The notes under the pieces: model-generated
What the model was told of the DNA's origin: nothing
The model's database searches: none
The model's input: only the letters and a program-made list of their open reading frames with translations
Made by a program: the position numbers and the translations under genes
Origin: Kordiimonas laminariae
GTDB lineage: Bacteria > Pseudomonadota > Alphaproteobacteria > Sphingomonadales > Kordiimonadaceae
Direction of reading: 5' to 3'
Length of the DNA stretch: 64,000 bases
Assembly (NCBI RefSeq): GCF_023008165.1
Contig: NZ_JAKQZA010000005.1
Span: forward strand, 62,001-126,000
Shown: piece after piece, positions 8,555-16,941 of the stretch
Layout: each line of letters starts with the position of its first letter
Position numbering within the stretch: position 1 is the first letter of the stretch

Positions 8555-10172
8555 ATTCTTCCCGCAGCTTAAAGCGCTGCAGTTTACCAGACTGGGTTTT
8601 CGGCAAACTGTCTCGGAATTTTACCGAGCGCGGATATTTATAGGGTGCGATGGTGTTTTTCACGAAGGTCTGGATATCAAGGGCAAGAGTATCCTCTGCC
8701 TCAACACCACTCTTTAAAACGATGTGCGCTTCTACAAGCTGGCCACGTTCTTCATCAGTGGCACCCACCACCGCACACTCTGCCACCGCTTCATGCTTTA
8801 AGATCGCCTCTTCCACCTCTGGGCCAGAGATATTATACCCCCCTGACTGGATCATATCATCCACCCGCGCCACATAGATGAAACAACCATCATCACTGCG
8901 GGTAAAAGCATCCCCTGTGATATTCCAGCCGTCTTTCACATATTTCTGCTGGCGATCATCCGACATATAGCGGCAGCCGGTTGGCCCCTTAACCACAAGC
9001 CTGCCTACAGTGCCATTTGGCACTTCAAGGAAGTTTTCATCCATAATTTTTGCACTGTAACCAGAGACGCACATGCCCGTGCAGCCGGGCTTGGCATCTT
9101 CCATCCGGTTGGAGATAAAGATATGAAGCAGTTCTGTGGCGCCAATACCGTCTACGATCGGCACCTTCATTAGGCTATGCCACAGATTATAAACATCCGC
9201 AGACAGGGTTTCCCCCGCTGATACCGCAACCCTTAATGAGCGCATCTGGTAAGCACTGTCTTTCTCAGAAAGCATCACCCGGTATGCTGTTGGAGCCGTA
9301 AAGCAGATGGTAGCCTGATACTGCTCAATATATTTGATGAGATTGAGCGGAGATGCATCTTCAAGCAGCACCGCAGATGCCCCAAACCGGAGCGGGAAAA
9401 CCGCCAAACCGCCAAGCCCAAAGGTGAAGGCAAGCGGTGGGGAGCCAATAAATACATCACTTTCCTTCACCTGAAGGACTTCATCCGCATAGCCGTCCGC
9501 AATGATCAGCAGGTCCCGGTGGAAATGCATGGTCGCTTTCGGTGCCCCTGTTGTGCCCGAGGTAAAGCCCAGAAGCGCTACATCATCACTTGCGGTTTCT
9601 ACCGCATTAAATGTTACAGGTTTGCAGAGCGCCAACCTATCCAACTGGCCTTCGTGCCCTGTCATGCCGTCAAAGCTGATCACGCTTTCAAGCATTTCTG
9701 ATGCTGCGTGGCAGAGGTTCATTTCTTCAATGATACGCATTTCGCAGAGCGCCAGTTTAATCTCTGCTCTCTCAACAATCTTCGCAAGCTCACCAGCTCT
9801 CAGCATCGGCATGGTGTTCACTGCCACTGCACCCACTTTGGTAACCGCAAGCCACACCGCCACCATAGCCGGATTATTCTGCGAACGAATAAGCACACGG
9901 TTCCCTGGTTTCACCCCAAAATCATCCACCAGTGTGTTAGCGATACGGTTCGACCAGTCCGCCAGTTCTTTATAGGTGCGCATCCGTCCGTGCCCGATAA
10001 GAGCGATACGGTCGCCAAAACCTTTTTCCACCATACGGTCCGTTAGCTCATAAGCCGCATTCAGTTTTTCCGGATACTGGAATTTAGTCTCATCCAGCAC
10101 CAAATCTGGCCACTGATCCTGAGGCGGCAGATTATCCCGCGTGAAAGTATCGGTATGTCCCGTATATGACAT
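8553..10172 (-). CDS. 2-aminobenzoate (anthranilate)-CoA ligase, benzoate-CoA ligase family
   Basis: ATP- and CoA-dependent aryl-CoA synthetase of the ANL superfamily, proposed to activate anthranilate to 2-aminobenzoyl-CoA. Visible motifs: the ATP-binding loop TSGTTGAPK (around residue 205), the GIGATEL motif A5, the hinge region (YVARVDDMIQSGGYNI) and the catalytic Lys530 in KTQSGKLQR. Length 539 residues, standard. It is the last gene of the operon that starts at about 14.3 kb, and the downstream monooxygenase/reductase and kynureninase lie in the same locus, which is why anthranilate rather than benzoate or another aryl acid is favoured. A GGGGAG ribosome site sits right after a small intercistronic hairpin. 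Substrate assignment is contextual. Confidence 0.82.
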   Translation of the reverse strand: MSYTGHTDTFTRDNLPPQDQWPDLVLDETKFQYPEKLNAAYELTDRMVEKGFGDRIALIGHGRMRTYKELADWSNRIANTLVDDFGVKPGNRVLIRSQNNPAMVAVWLAVTKVGAVAVNTMPMLRAGELAKIVERAEIKLALCEMRIIEEMNLCHAASEMLESVISFDGMTGHEGQLDRLALCKPVTFNAVETASDDVALLGFTSGTTGAPKATMHFHRDLLIIADGYADEVLQVKESDVFIGSPPLAFTFGLGGLAVFPLRFGASAVLLEDASPLNLIKYIEQYQATICFTAPTAYRVMLSEKDSAYQMRSLRVAVSAGETLSADVYNLWHSLMKVPIVDGIGATELLHIFISNRMEDAKPGCTGMCVSGYSAKIMDENFLEVPNGTVGRLVVKGPTGCRYMSDDRQQKYVKDGWNITGDAFTRSDDGCFIYVARVDDMIQSGGYNISGPEVEEAILKHEAVAECAVVGATDEERGQLVEAHIVLKSGVEAEDTLALDIQTFVKNTIAPYKYPRSVKFRDSLPKTQSGKLQRFKLREE

Positions 10173-10186
10173 TGGCTAACTCCCCT

Positions 10187-10256
10187 GCCGCACCCTGCGG
10201 CGTATTTCCCAGAAGCTAATCGGTACAGTTACTTACCCAGCAAACCGATTAATCGG
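10187..10256 (-). promoter_or_regulatory. Intercistronic inverted repeats between RidA and CoA-ligase genes
   Basis: Two structures lie in the 76-bp spacer. One is a tight hairpin GCCGCA-CCC-TGCGGC (10187-10201) directly upstream of the ligase ribosome site. The other is an 8-bp inverted repeat (10217-10224 with 10244-10251) whose distal arm belongs to a 12-bp perfect palindrome CCGATTAATCGG (10245-10256) overlapping the RidA stop. No T-run follows, so this is more likely an RNA-processing or translation-tuning element, or a binding site, than a terminator. Confidence 0.4.
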
Positions 10257-10647
10257 CGCTGATTACACAAGTGGTTTCGATTTCAATCTTTGCGCGGTCT
10301 TCCATAAGGCCGGAGACCTCAACACATGCCATAGCCGGATAGTTTTTCCCCATCACATCCCGGTATGCCTGCCCCACTTCACGGAGCCGCGTGAGATATT
10401 CCTGTTTGTCGGTTATATACCAGGTCATGCGCACCATATGCTCAGGCCCGGCGCCACCTTCAGCCATGATAGCCTTGGTATTCAGAAGCACCTGCCGAAA
10501 CTGCTCAACAAGATCATCAGACTGGAATTCTTCATTTTCATCCCAACCCACAACGCCTGCAACAAACACCATATCACCTGAAGCTTTGATACCGTTTGAA
10601 TAACCTTTGGGGCGCACCCAACCTTCTGGCAAAAGCGTTTTCATCAT
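10249..10647 (-). CDS. RidA/YjgF family protein, putative enamine/imine hydrolase
   Basis: A 132-residue RidA-fold protein. Conserved elements are SGDMVFVAGVVGWDE, the helix LVEQFRQVLLNTKAIM, and the C-terminal MACVEVSGLMEDRAKIEIE strand pair. RidA enzymes hydrolyse enamines and imines. The position of the catalytic arginine in archetypal RidA (the R of PAR-xCVEV) is Met106 here, so this is a divergent subgroup. The context is telling: the monooxygenase/reductase of this pathway is expected to yield 2-amino-5-oxocyclohex-1-ene-carboxyl-CoA, an enamine, and this protein could release its amino group as ammonia. That is inference. It overlaps the upstream thioesterase gene by 4 bp, indicating translational coupling. 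Confidence 0.8.
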   Translation of the reverse strand: MMKTLLPEGWVRPKGYSNGIKASGDMVFVAGVVGWDENEEFQSDDLVEQFRQVLLNTKAIMAEGGAGPEHMVRMTWYITDKQEYLTRLREVGQAYRDVMGKNYPAMACVEVSGLMEDRAKIEIETTCVISAD

Positions 10648-11084
10648 ATCATCTCCGTCTCGCCAGTATCCACCACATACTCAGCGAGCATTACCCGCAT
10701 GGGGCCGCTGAACGGTATGGATTTCATGGTCTCAAGATTGGTCTGCACAATTGTAAGGATAGCGGACAGGCGCACTTCACCGCCACACAGCGCTTTCACG
10801 CAGATGGTCGCGGATGATGTACCAAGCCGCTCGATCACCAATCCCATATCAAGCATATCATCGCAGTAACTGGGTTTCTGGAACTCCACCGCGATTTGCA
10901 CCGTGGGCACGCCGACCTTCTCAATCGTATGCATCTGCCCGAAAGGGCGCTCCATTGCTTCTCGGAAGAAATCCTCTACGGTATCATTGATCATTTCAAA
11001 ATAGCGCGGGTAATAGACAATGCCCACCGGGTCTGTGTGCCCGTGGCGGATCAATTGTTTGCGTGTAAATATCCGGCCTGCCAT
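10644..11084 (-). CDS. Acyl-CoA thioesterase, 4-hydroxybenzoyl-CoA thioesterase (4HBT) family
   Basis: Hot-dog fold thioesterase of 146 residues. The ATG at 11084 is preferred because it has an AGGA ribosome site 8 bp upstream and sits 4 bp after the stop of the acyl-CoA dehydrogenase gene. The active-site segment HGHTDPVGIVYYPRYFEM carries the family Asp in the DPxGIVxxPxY signature of 4-hydroxybenzoyl-CoA thioesterases, followed by the long central helix. In this operon it could hydrolyse a dead-end aryl-CoA or release a late pathway acid from CoA. The stop overlaps the RidA start by 4 bp. Confidence 0.82.
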   Translation of the reverse strand: MAGRIFTRKQLIRHGHTDPVGIVYYPRYFEMINDTVEDFFREAMERPFGQMHTIEKVGVPTVQIAVEFQKPSYCDDMLDMGLVIERLGTSSATICVKALCGGEVRLSAILTIVQTNLETMKSIPFSGPMRVMLAEYVVDTGETEMI

Positions 11085-11088
11085 AATT

Positions 11089-12270
11089 CTATCCTGCCGC
11101 TTCAGCAATATGAGCGCGGGCAATCACCACTTTCTGCACCTCTGATGCCCCTTCATAAATGCGGAGCGCCCGGATTTCCCGATATAATTCTTCCACCTTC
11201 ACGCCGGAGACCACACCCATGCCGCCAAAGATCTGCACTGCCCGGTCAATCACCTGCTGGGCCTGATCAGTGGCATGCAGTTTCGCCATTGCGGCCTCGC
11301 GGGTTACCCGTGGCTGGCCGCTGTCTTTTGCCCATGCAGCGCGGAAAATCAGCAGTGCTGACGCATCAATATCAAGGGCACTTTCACCTATCATGGCCTG
11401 CACGAGCTGAAGATTATGGAGCGGCGCGCCAAACAGTTCGCGGCTGTCTGCCCGCTTCACGGCTTCATCAAGCGCGCGGCGTGCAAACCCAAGGGCCGCT
11501 GCACCCACGGTAGAACGGAAAATATCAAGGGTCGCCATCGCTGCCTTAAAACCGCCACCCAACTCACCCAGCTGGTTCCTTGCTGGCACGCGGCAGTTGT
11601 TGAATTTAAGGGTAGCAAGTGGGTGCGGTGCTATCACATCAATACGCTCGCTGGCATCAAGCCCTTCGGTATCCGCATCGAGCACAAAAGCTGTCAGGCC
11701 GCGTGCACCCTCACCGGGGCCAGTGCGCGCGAACACTACATATTGGTCTGCAATACCACCGTTCGAGATAAAGGTTTTTGCCCCGCTGATGATATAGTGA
11801 TCACCGTCCAGTTCCGCCGTGGTGCGGGTTGCCGCCACATCTGAACCAGATTCCGGTTCCGTAAGCGCAAAAGCTGCGCAAAGCCGGCCTTCACCAACGC
11901 CCGTAAGATAGTGCGCCTTCGTTTCCTCAGAACCGTATAGCGAGATTGTGCCAGAACCCAGCCCCTGCATGGCAAAAACAAAATCTGCAAGCCCGGAATA
12001 ATACGCAAGCGTCATCCGGATAAGGCATAAGGAACGCACATCAAGGCCATCATGAACGCCGCCATAAGCTTTCGGCACCGCATAGCGAGTGAAACCACCC
12101 TCTGCCAGAAGGGTAAGGATCGCCCTGCAGCTGCCGTCCAGGTCGTGATGTACATCTCGGCTTTCCACAAATGGCACCAATACTTCCTGGCACCATGCAT
12201 CCAAACGGCGGGCTAAATCACGGTGGTGGTCTTCAAGAAACGGCCAGTTGAGAAAGCTCATATCCGCCAT
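11089..12270 (-). CDS. Acyl-CoA dehydrogenase family flavoprotein
   Basis: FAD-dependent alpha,beta-dehydrogenase of 393 residues. The ATG at 12270 is chosen because GAAGGG lies 8 bp upstream; it begins 2 bp after the crotonase stop. Family signatures in order: the N-terminal helical domain, [22 protein letters not shown] (flavin/substrate loop), [17 protein letters not shown], the C-terminal helical domain, QIFGGMGV, and the catalytic-base segment [10 protein letters not shown]. In the aerobic 2-aminobenzoyl-CoA pathway an acyl-CoA dehydrogenase is expected for oxidation of the alicyclic or ring-opened CoA ester; the exact substrate is unknown. Confidence 0.87.
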   Translation of the reverse strand: MADMSFLNWPFLEDHHRDLARRLDAWCQEVLVPFVESRDVHHDLDGSCRAILTLLAEGGFTRYAVPKAYGGVHDGLDVRSLCLIRMTLAYYSGLADFVFAMQGLGSGTISLYGSEETKAHYLTGVGEGRLCAAFALTEPESGSDVAATRTTAELDGDHYIISGAKTFISNGGIADQYVVFARTGPGEGARGLTAFVLDADTEGLDASERIDVIAPHPLATLKFNNCRVPARNQLGELGGGFKAAMATLDIFRSTVGAAALGFARRALDEAVKRADSRELFGAPLHNLQLVQAMIGESALDIDASALLIFRAAWAKDSGQPRVTREAAMAKLHATDQAQQVIDRAVQIFGGMGVVSGVKVEELYREIRALRIYEGASEVQKVVIARAHIAEAAG

Positions 12271-12272
12271 GA

Positions 12273-13088
12273 TCAATTCCCTTCAAACACCGGTTTTTCT
12301 TTGGCAACAAAAGCGTGGTAGGCGCGCTCAAAATCCTTGGTTTGCATGCAAATGGCCTGCGCCTGTGCTTCTGCCTCAATGGCTGTATCGAGGCTCATAT
12401 CCCATTCCATATTCAACTGGTTCTTGGTCATACTGTTGGCAAAGGTTGGGCCGCTGGCGATTGAACCCGCCAGCTTATAAGCTGCTTCCATCAACTCGCC
12501 TGCTTCCACCACGTCATTGAAATATCCCCACGCCAAGCCTTCATCAGGGGACATGCCTTTCCCGGTATAGAGAAGCTGTGACGCTCGGCCTTGACCGATA
12601 ATGCGCGGCAGGACCGCACATGCGCCCATATCGCAGCCCGCAAGACCAACCCGGTTAAAGAGGAAATATGTTTTCGAAGCCTCTGAGGAAATACGGAGAT
12701 CAGCGCACATAGGAATGATAGCACCTGCGCCCGCTGAGATACCGTCTACTGCCGCAATAACCGGCTGCGGGCAACTACGGATCGCTTTCACCAAATCGCC
12801 TGTCATGCGGGTGAAATCCATCAGTTCGGTCATATCCATGCCCACAAGCGGGCCGATAATATCATGCACATCACCGCCAGAACTGAAGTTACCGCCGTTC
12901 GGTGCAAACACCACAACCTTCACTTCCTTAACGTAGGTAAGGGCGCGGAATGTATCCCTTAGTTCCGCATAAGACTGGAATGTTAAAGGGTTTTTCCGCT
13001 CAGGGCGATCAAGCCTTACTGTCGCAATACCATCTTCAAATTCCCACAGGAAATGTTCCGGCTTATAAGTTTGCGGATCAAAGCTCAT
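12273..13088 (-). CDS. Crotonase-fold protein (enoyl-CoA hydratase family) without the hydratase glutamates
   Basis: A 271-residue crotonase-superfamily enzyme acting on a CoA ester. The ATG at 13088 has a GAGGAG site 7 bp upstream; the earlier frame start at 13130 lies inside the MarR gene. The oxyanion-hole strands ([10 protein letters not shown] and [12 protein letters not shown]) are present. Measured against rat enoyl-CoA hydratase, the Glu144 position is Ile124 and the Glu164 position falls at Phe144, so both hydratase glutamates are absent. An Asp (Asp153, GLAGCDMGA) occupies the site used by 4-chlorobenzoyl-CoA dehalogenase Asp145. A hydrolytic or ring-cleaving role is more likely than plain hydration (inference). 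It overlaps the upstream MarR stop by 11 bp. Confidence 0.85.
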   Translation of the reverse strand: MSFDPQTYKPEHFLWEFEDGIATVRLDRPERKNPLTFQSYAELRDTFRALTYVKEVKVVVFAPNGGNFSSGGDVHDIIGPLVGMDMTELMDFTRMTGDLVKAIRSCPQPVIAAVDGISAGAGAIIPMCADLRISSEASKTYFLFNRVGLAGCDMGACAVLPRIIGQGRASQLLYTGKGMSPDEGLAWGYFNDVVEAGELMEAAYKLAGSIASGPTFANSMTKNQLNMEWDMSLDTAIEAEAQAQAICMQTKDFERAYHAFVAKEKPVFEGN

Positions 13089-13563
13089 CGTCTGTCTCCT
13101 CGGTGCCCCCCATGTCGGCGGCATACTCAATTTTGGATAATAAGGTCAGCAGCTGTGCCAGTTCTTCATCTTTGAAGTTTTTGAAAAACTCACCCACCCA
13201 TGCTTCATGTTCCTTGGCCATTTCTTCAAACCGGCTTTTACCTTCACGGGTGATATAAAGAAGGTGCGTACGCTTGTCTGTCGGCATTGGCGCCTTCAGG
13301 ATCAAACCATCCTGCTGCAACCGGTTAGCAAGCCCCGTGAGGTTTCCGTTGGAAACCATCAACATGCTGGATAGTTCCCCCATGGTTACGCCGTTTGGGC
13401 GGCGGTAAAGTTCCGCCAGCACATCAAAACGAGGAAGCGTGGTTTCAAAATCTTCCCTGAGGCGCGAACGCACATGTTTTTCCACCTTACCAGTGGATGA
13501 TAGCATCTTAAGCCAGATACGGAGATTCTGTTTTTCCCGTCGGCGGGTGCGCGGCTGTTCCAT
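13078..13563 (-). CDS. MarR family transcriptional regulator
   Basis: Winged-helix repressor of about 161 residues, probably sensing an aryl-CoA or aromatic pathway intermediate. A basic N-terminus (RTRRREKQN) precedes the dimerisation helices; the DNA-recognition helix region is [26 protein letters not shown], then the wing around [15 protein letters not shown], and an acidic C-terminus. The ATG at 13563 shares its A with the SDR stop (TGATG), so translation is coupled to the SDR gene, and the gene ends inside the start of the crotonase gene. Being inside the operon it probably controls, it is likely autoregulatory; the palindrome at 14332-14349 is the obvious candidate operator. Confidence 0.88.
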   Translation of the reverse strand: MEQPRTRRREKQNLRIWLKMLSSTGKVEKHVRSRLREDFETTLPRFDVLAELYRRPNGVTMGELSSMLMVSNGNLTGLANRLQQDGLILKAPMPTDKRTHLLYITREGKSRFEEMAKEHEAWVGEFFKNFKDEELAQLLTLLSKIEYAADMGGTEETDDEL

Positions 13564-14312
13564 CACATCACTTCCCCACCTGCAACATTAATGCTTTGTC
13601 CGGTGATAGACCTGCTTTCATCACGGCAAAGCCAAAGTGCTGCATTTGCGACTTCTTCCGGCTCAATAAGGCGCTTTTGCGGGTTACCTTTCACCAGTTC
13701 ACCGAGGGCTTCTTCTTCGCTGCGCCTGGTTTTTGTGGTGATATTCTCAATAGCATCCGCCACAATTTGAGTATCTGTAAAACCAGGGCACACACAGTTA
13801 GCAGTGATGCCTGTGCCCGCAAGTTCAAGCGCTAAGGCCTTAGTCATCCCCACCACGCCGTGCTTGGCCGCACAGTAAGCCGAGGTGTAGGCATAGCCTT
13901 TGTGCGCCGCCGTGCTGGCAATATTGATAATTCGGCCCCAGTTTTTCACTTTCATGGGCGCAAGTGCTGCCTGCGTACAGAGGAAAGTGCCGGTGAGATT
14001 CACACCGAGCATCTGCGACCAGATTTCTTCAGACATTTTATGGAAAGGCGCCGTTAATGCAGCACCTGCATTATTGATCAGGATATCCACATCACCAAGA
14101 CCCGCGAATACTTCAGTGACATGCCCGGCATCTGTCACATCAAGGGAAATGGCTGAGATATTATCGCTGGTGGAGGCAAATTTCTGAAGGCGGTCCAGAT
14201 TACGGCTGGCAATAGTAACACTGGCGCCTGCATGTGCGAGAGACTGTGCAATAGCAGCACCAATACCTGTGCCACCACCTGTTACCAGTACATGTTTTCC
14301 ATCTAGCGCCAC
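13563..14312 (-). CDS. SDR family NAD(P)-dependent oxidoreductase (3-hydroxyacyl-CoA dehydrogenase-like)
   Basis: Classical short-chain dehydrogenase of about 249 residues. Motifs: the cofactor loop TGGGTGIG, the NNAG strand (LINNAGAALTAPF), the Ser of the triad in INIASTAAH, Tyr and Lys in YTSAYCAAKHG, and PGFTDTQ after the active site. In this operon it most likely oxidises a hydroxyacyl-CoA or alicyclic alcohol intermediate. The GTG at 14312 is preferred: a GGAGGGG site lies just upstream and the predicted transcription start falls near 14328, so the ATG at 14330 cannot serve; the ATG at 14324 remains possible. It is the first gene of the seven-gene minus-strand operon reaching to 8553. 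Confidence 0.85.
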   Translation of the reverse strand: MALDGKHVLVTGGGTGIGAAIAQSLAHAGASVTIASRNLDRLQKFASTSDNISAISLDVTDAGHVTEVFAGLGDVDILINNAGAALTAPFHKMSEEIWSQMLGVNLTGTFLCTQAALAPMKVKNWGRIINIASTAAHKGYAYTSAYCAAKHGVVGMTKALALELAGTGITANCVCPGFTDTQIVADAIENITTKTRRSEEEALGELVKGNPQKRLIEPEEVANAALWLCRDESRSITGQSINVAGGEVM

Positions 14313-14331
14313 GAACCCCTCCATTTTCATA

Positions 14332-14363
14332 TATTTTATATATAAAATAATAATAGCTGTCAA
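14332..14363 (-). promoter_or_regulatory. Near-consensus sigma-70 promoter with palindromic operator for the aminobenzoyl-CoA operon
   Basis: On the minus strand a -35 box TTGACA (14363-14358), a 17-bp spacer and a -10 box TATAAA (14340-14335) precede the SDR gene. An 18-bp perfect palindrome, TATTTTATATATAAAATA (14332-14349), covers the whole -10 box. A transcription start near 14328 would leave a leader of about 16 nt holding the GGAGGGG ribosome site. This is the expected architecture for repression by the operon's own MarR protein; the pairing is inferred, the sequence elements are seen. Confidence 0.7.
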
Positions 14364-14418
14364 TTTACCCTTATAATTCAATAAATTTATTCATTAACCA
14401 TACTACATTCTATTTTTA

Positions 14419-14483
14419 GTTTAAGCTTAAACATTGTGTTTTCCTGTAATCTACGGTACGCCTTATACGTAGGAAAAGCGTAC
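14419..14483 (+). promoter_or_regulatory. Palindromes upstream of the 2-aminobenzoyl-CoA monooxygenase gene
   Basis: Within the divergent spacer lie a 14-bp perfect palindrome GTTTAAGCTTAAAC (14419-14432) and two nested inverted repeats built on TACG: CTACG at 14451-14455 with CGTAG at 14468-14472, and GTACGC at 14456-14461 with GCGTAC at 14478-14483. They sit 30-95 bp before the GTG start and could be operators for the LysR, the MarR or another regulator. No clear -35/-10 pair is visible on this strand. Confidence 0.4.
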
Positions 14484-14512
14484 TCACTTTAATGACGCAG
14501 GGAGAATAAACG

Positions 14513-16897
14513 GTGAAAATCTCCATTATCGGTGGCGGGCCGGGTGGGCTCTATTTCGCGTTACTCACTAAAAAAGCACGCCCCAACTGGGATATTGAGC
14601 TTTATGAGCGAAACCGCGCCGACGATACCTTTGGTTTTGGCGTTGTATTCTCTGATGCTTCCCTTGATGAATATGAAAGTCGGGACAAAGAGACCTACAC
14701 CCGCATGCGGGAAGAGTTTGCTTATTGGGATGACATCAATATCGCCTTCAAGGGCGAGATGATGACCTGTGAAGGTAATGGCTTTTGCGGCACATCCCGC
14801 GTGCATCTCCTGAATGTATTCCAGGATCGCTGCCGCGAGTTGGGTGTGAAAATGTATTTCGAGGAAACCATTGATCCAGTCACGATTGAGACTCGGTTTG
14901 CTGATTCTGATATGATTCTTGTATCCGACGGCATTGGCTCCGCCATACGCGAAGCCCATAAAGGGCCTGAAGGCTTTGATGTCAGCGTTTCCATGAAAAG
15001 CAACCGCTTCTGCTGGATGGGCTCCACCCGTCCGCTTTCTGATTTTACGTATTTCTTTAAAGAGACCGAACACGGCGCCATTTGCGCGCACACCTACCAG
15101 TACGAAGACAAGCACTCCACCTGGATTTTTGAAATGTCTGATGCCTGCTGGCAAGCGCAAGGGTTTGAGGAATTTGATGAAGAAGGCAGCGCTAAAAAAC
15201 TGGAAGCCCTTTTTGCAGACGAACTTCAAGGCCATCCTCTGATCCTGAACCGGTCCCATTGGCGGCAGTTCCCTCGTATTTTCTGTAACAACTGGTCTGT
15301 GGGCAAAATGGTAATTTTGGGAGACGCAAAAGCTTCCGCCCATTTCTCAATCGGTTCCGGCTCCAAGCTGGCGATGGACTGCGCCATCGGCCTTTATGAA
15401 GCTGTGATCAAACACCTTGAGACAGACGGGCATGAAGCAGCCTTTGCCGCTTATGATAAAAGCCGCAGAGTGCCAGCCCAGATCGTACAGCATAATGCGG
15501 ATGTATCACTTGCATGGTTCGAGCATATGGACCGCTCGTGGGATATGGACCCCTACCAGTTCGCCATGGTGGTAATGTGCCGGGCAAAATCAGTGACATA
15601 TGATAATCTGATCGTGCGGGACCCAGTCTTTATCGAAGCCGCAGATACCGAATGGTATGAACGGTATTTCCGTGAAAGCGGTTATGATTACCGCAAAAGT
15701 CGCCCTACACCCATGTTCACCAAATTTAAATTACGGGATATGGAACTGAGGAACCGCACGGTTATGTCCCCCATGGCGCAATATAGCGCTGATGAAAACG
15801 GCAATCTGACCGACTGGCATTTTGTGCATTATAGCGGCGCAGCGCGCGGCGGCATGGGTATGATGTTCACAGAAATGACCTGCCCATCGCCTGATGCCCG
15901 CATCACCCTTGGTTGCCCCGGCATGTGGTCAGACGAGCAAGAAGCCGGGTGGAAGCGGATTGTGGATTTTGTGCACGAAAACACAGGCACCAAAATCTGT
16001 ATGCAGCTGGGGCATTCAGGCAGGAAAGGCTCCACCCAGTTAGGGTGGGAGAAAATGGATTACCCCATTGAAGATGGGAGCAAAAACTGGCCGCTGGTCT
16101 CTGCGTCTCCTATTCCATATTTTGATGGTATCAGCCAAACACCCAAGGAACTTGATGAAGCTGGCATGGCAGCCATCACAGCTGATTTCGTGCAGGCAGC
16201 AGAGCGGGCGAACCGTGCTGGGTTTGATATGCTCGAGCTTCACTGTGCCCACGGCTATCTACTCGCCAGTTTCCTGTCACCGCTTACCAACACCCGCACG
16301 GACAATTATGGCGGCAGCATAGAAAACCGGATGCGGTTTCCTCTTCAACTATTCAAAGCAATGCGCGCGGTATGGCCCGAGGAAAAACCAATGTCTGTAC
16401 GTATATCAGCCAGTGACTGGAAAGAAGGCGGCATCTCCGAGGCCGATACCTTCGCTATCGCTGACGCCTTTTCTGAAGCGGGTTGCGATTTGATCGATGT
16501 ATCAGCCGGGCAAACAGTGCCAGACCAGAAGCCCATTTATGGCCGCATGTTTCAAGCCGGTTTTTCTGAGGCGATCCGCAATGTGCCAAAAGTGGCAACC
16601 ATGGCGGTTGGGGCTATCACGGATGCTGGGCAGATCAACACCCTTCTTCACACCCGCAGGGCTGACCTGGTTGCCATGGGCAGGCCCTTTATGTGGAACC
16701 CCTTCATTGTGCGGCAGGCAGCGGCCTGGTACGGCGTAAAGCTAGAGAATGATGACTGGGAAAAACAGTATCAAGCCGGGCAGGCGCAAGCTTATTCCGT
16801 ACAGCCTAAAGCGCGCATACAGCAACTTGAATGGCAGCACAAAGCAAGGCCAAAGCGGCATCACAGCTTTGCAAAAAACATTGAAGATCAGGCATAA
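14513..16897 (+). CDS. 2-aminobenzoyl-CoA monooxygenase/reductase (FAD monooxygenase fused to an old-yellow-enzyme domain)
   Basis: A 794-residue fusion. Residues 1 to about 390 are a class A flavin monooxygenase: GxGxxG loop IGGGPGGLY (7-14), the VVFSDASLDEYE region, and the second FAD motif VILGDAKASAHFSIGSGSK. From about 398 an FMN-dependent old-yellow-enzyme domain follows (FTKFKLRDMELRNRTVMSPM, then ELHCAHGYLLASFLSPLTN and NYGGSIENR). This arrangement matches 2-aminobenzoyl-CoA monooxygenase/reductase known from Azoarcus evansii, which hydroxylates and then reduces the ring; salicylyl-CoA 5-hydroxylase-type fusions are the main alternative. Context (kynureninase, CoA ligase) favours anthranilate. 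GTG start with AGGGAG upstream; a strong terminator follows. Confidence 0.88.
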   Translation: MKISIIGGGPGGLYFALLTKKARPNWDIELYERNRADDTFGFGVVFSDASLDEYESRDKETYTRMREEFAYWDDINIAFKGEMMTCEGNGFCGTSRVHLLNVFQDRCRELGVKMYFEETIDPVTIETRFADSDMILVSDGIGSAIREAHKGPEGFDVSVSMKSNRFCWMGSTRPLSDFTYFFKETEHGAICAHTYQYEDKHSTWIFEMSDACWQAQGFEEFDEEGSAKKLEALFADELQGHPLILNRSHWRQFPRIFCNNWSVGKMVILGDAKASAHFSIGSGSKLAMDCAIGLYEAVIKHLETDGHEAAFAAYDKSRRVPAQIVQHNADVSLAWFEHMDRSWDMDPYQFAMVVMCRAKSVTYDNLIVRDPVFIEAADTEWYERYFRESGYDYRKSRPTPMFTKFKLRDMELRNRTVMSPMAQYSADENGNLTDWHFVHYSGAARGGMGMMFTEMTCPSPDARITLGCPGMWSDEQEAGWKRIVDFVHENTGTKICMQLGHSGRKGSTQLGWEKMDYPIEDGSKNWPLVSASPIPYFDGISQTPKELDEAGMAAITADFVQAAERANRAGFDMLELHCAHGYLLASFLSPLTNTRTDNYGGSIENRMRFPLQLFKAMRAVWPEEKPMSVRISASDWKEGGISEADTFAIADAFSEAGCDLIDVSAGQTVPDQKPIYGRMFQAGFSEAIRNVPKVATMAVGAITDAGQINTLLHTRRADLVAMGRPFMWNPFIVRQAAAWYGVKLENDDWEKQYQAGQAQAYSVQPKARIQQLEWQHKARPKRHHSFAKNIEDQA

Positions 16898-16924
16898 AAA
16901 AGGGCGCGTTCAGCGCCCTTTTTT
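16896..16924. terminator. Bidirectional terminator between monooxygenase/reductase and kynU
   Basis: A stem GGGCGC / GCGCCC with a GTTCA loop is flanked by six A on the left and six T on the right, so it works in both directions. It serves the two convergent genes and starts within the stop codon of the upstream gene. Confidence 0.92.
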
Positions 16925-16941
16925 ACATGATAAGGCGGAGC

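Noticed and set aside
14561-15343. 260-residue minus-strand frame inside the monooxygenase/reductase gene
   Set aside because: Lies wholly opposite a well-supported flavin monooxygenase; no motif or ribosome site.
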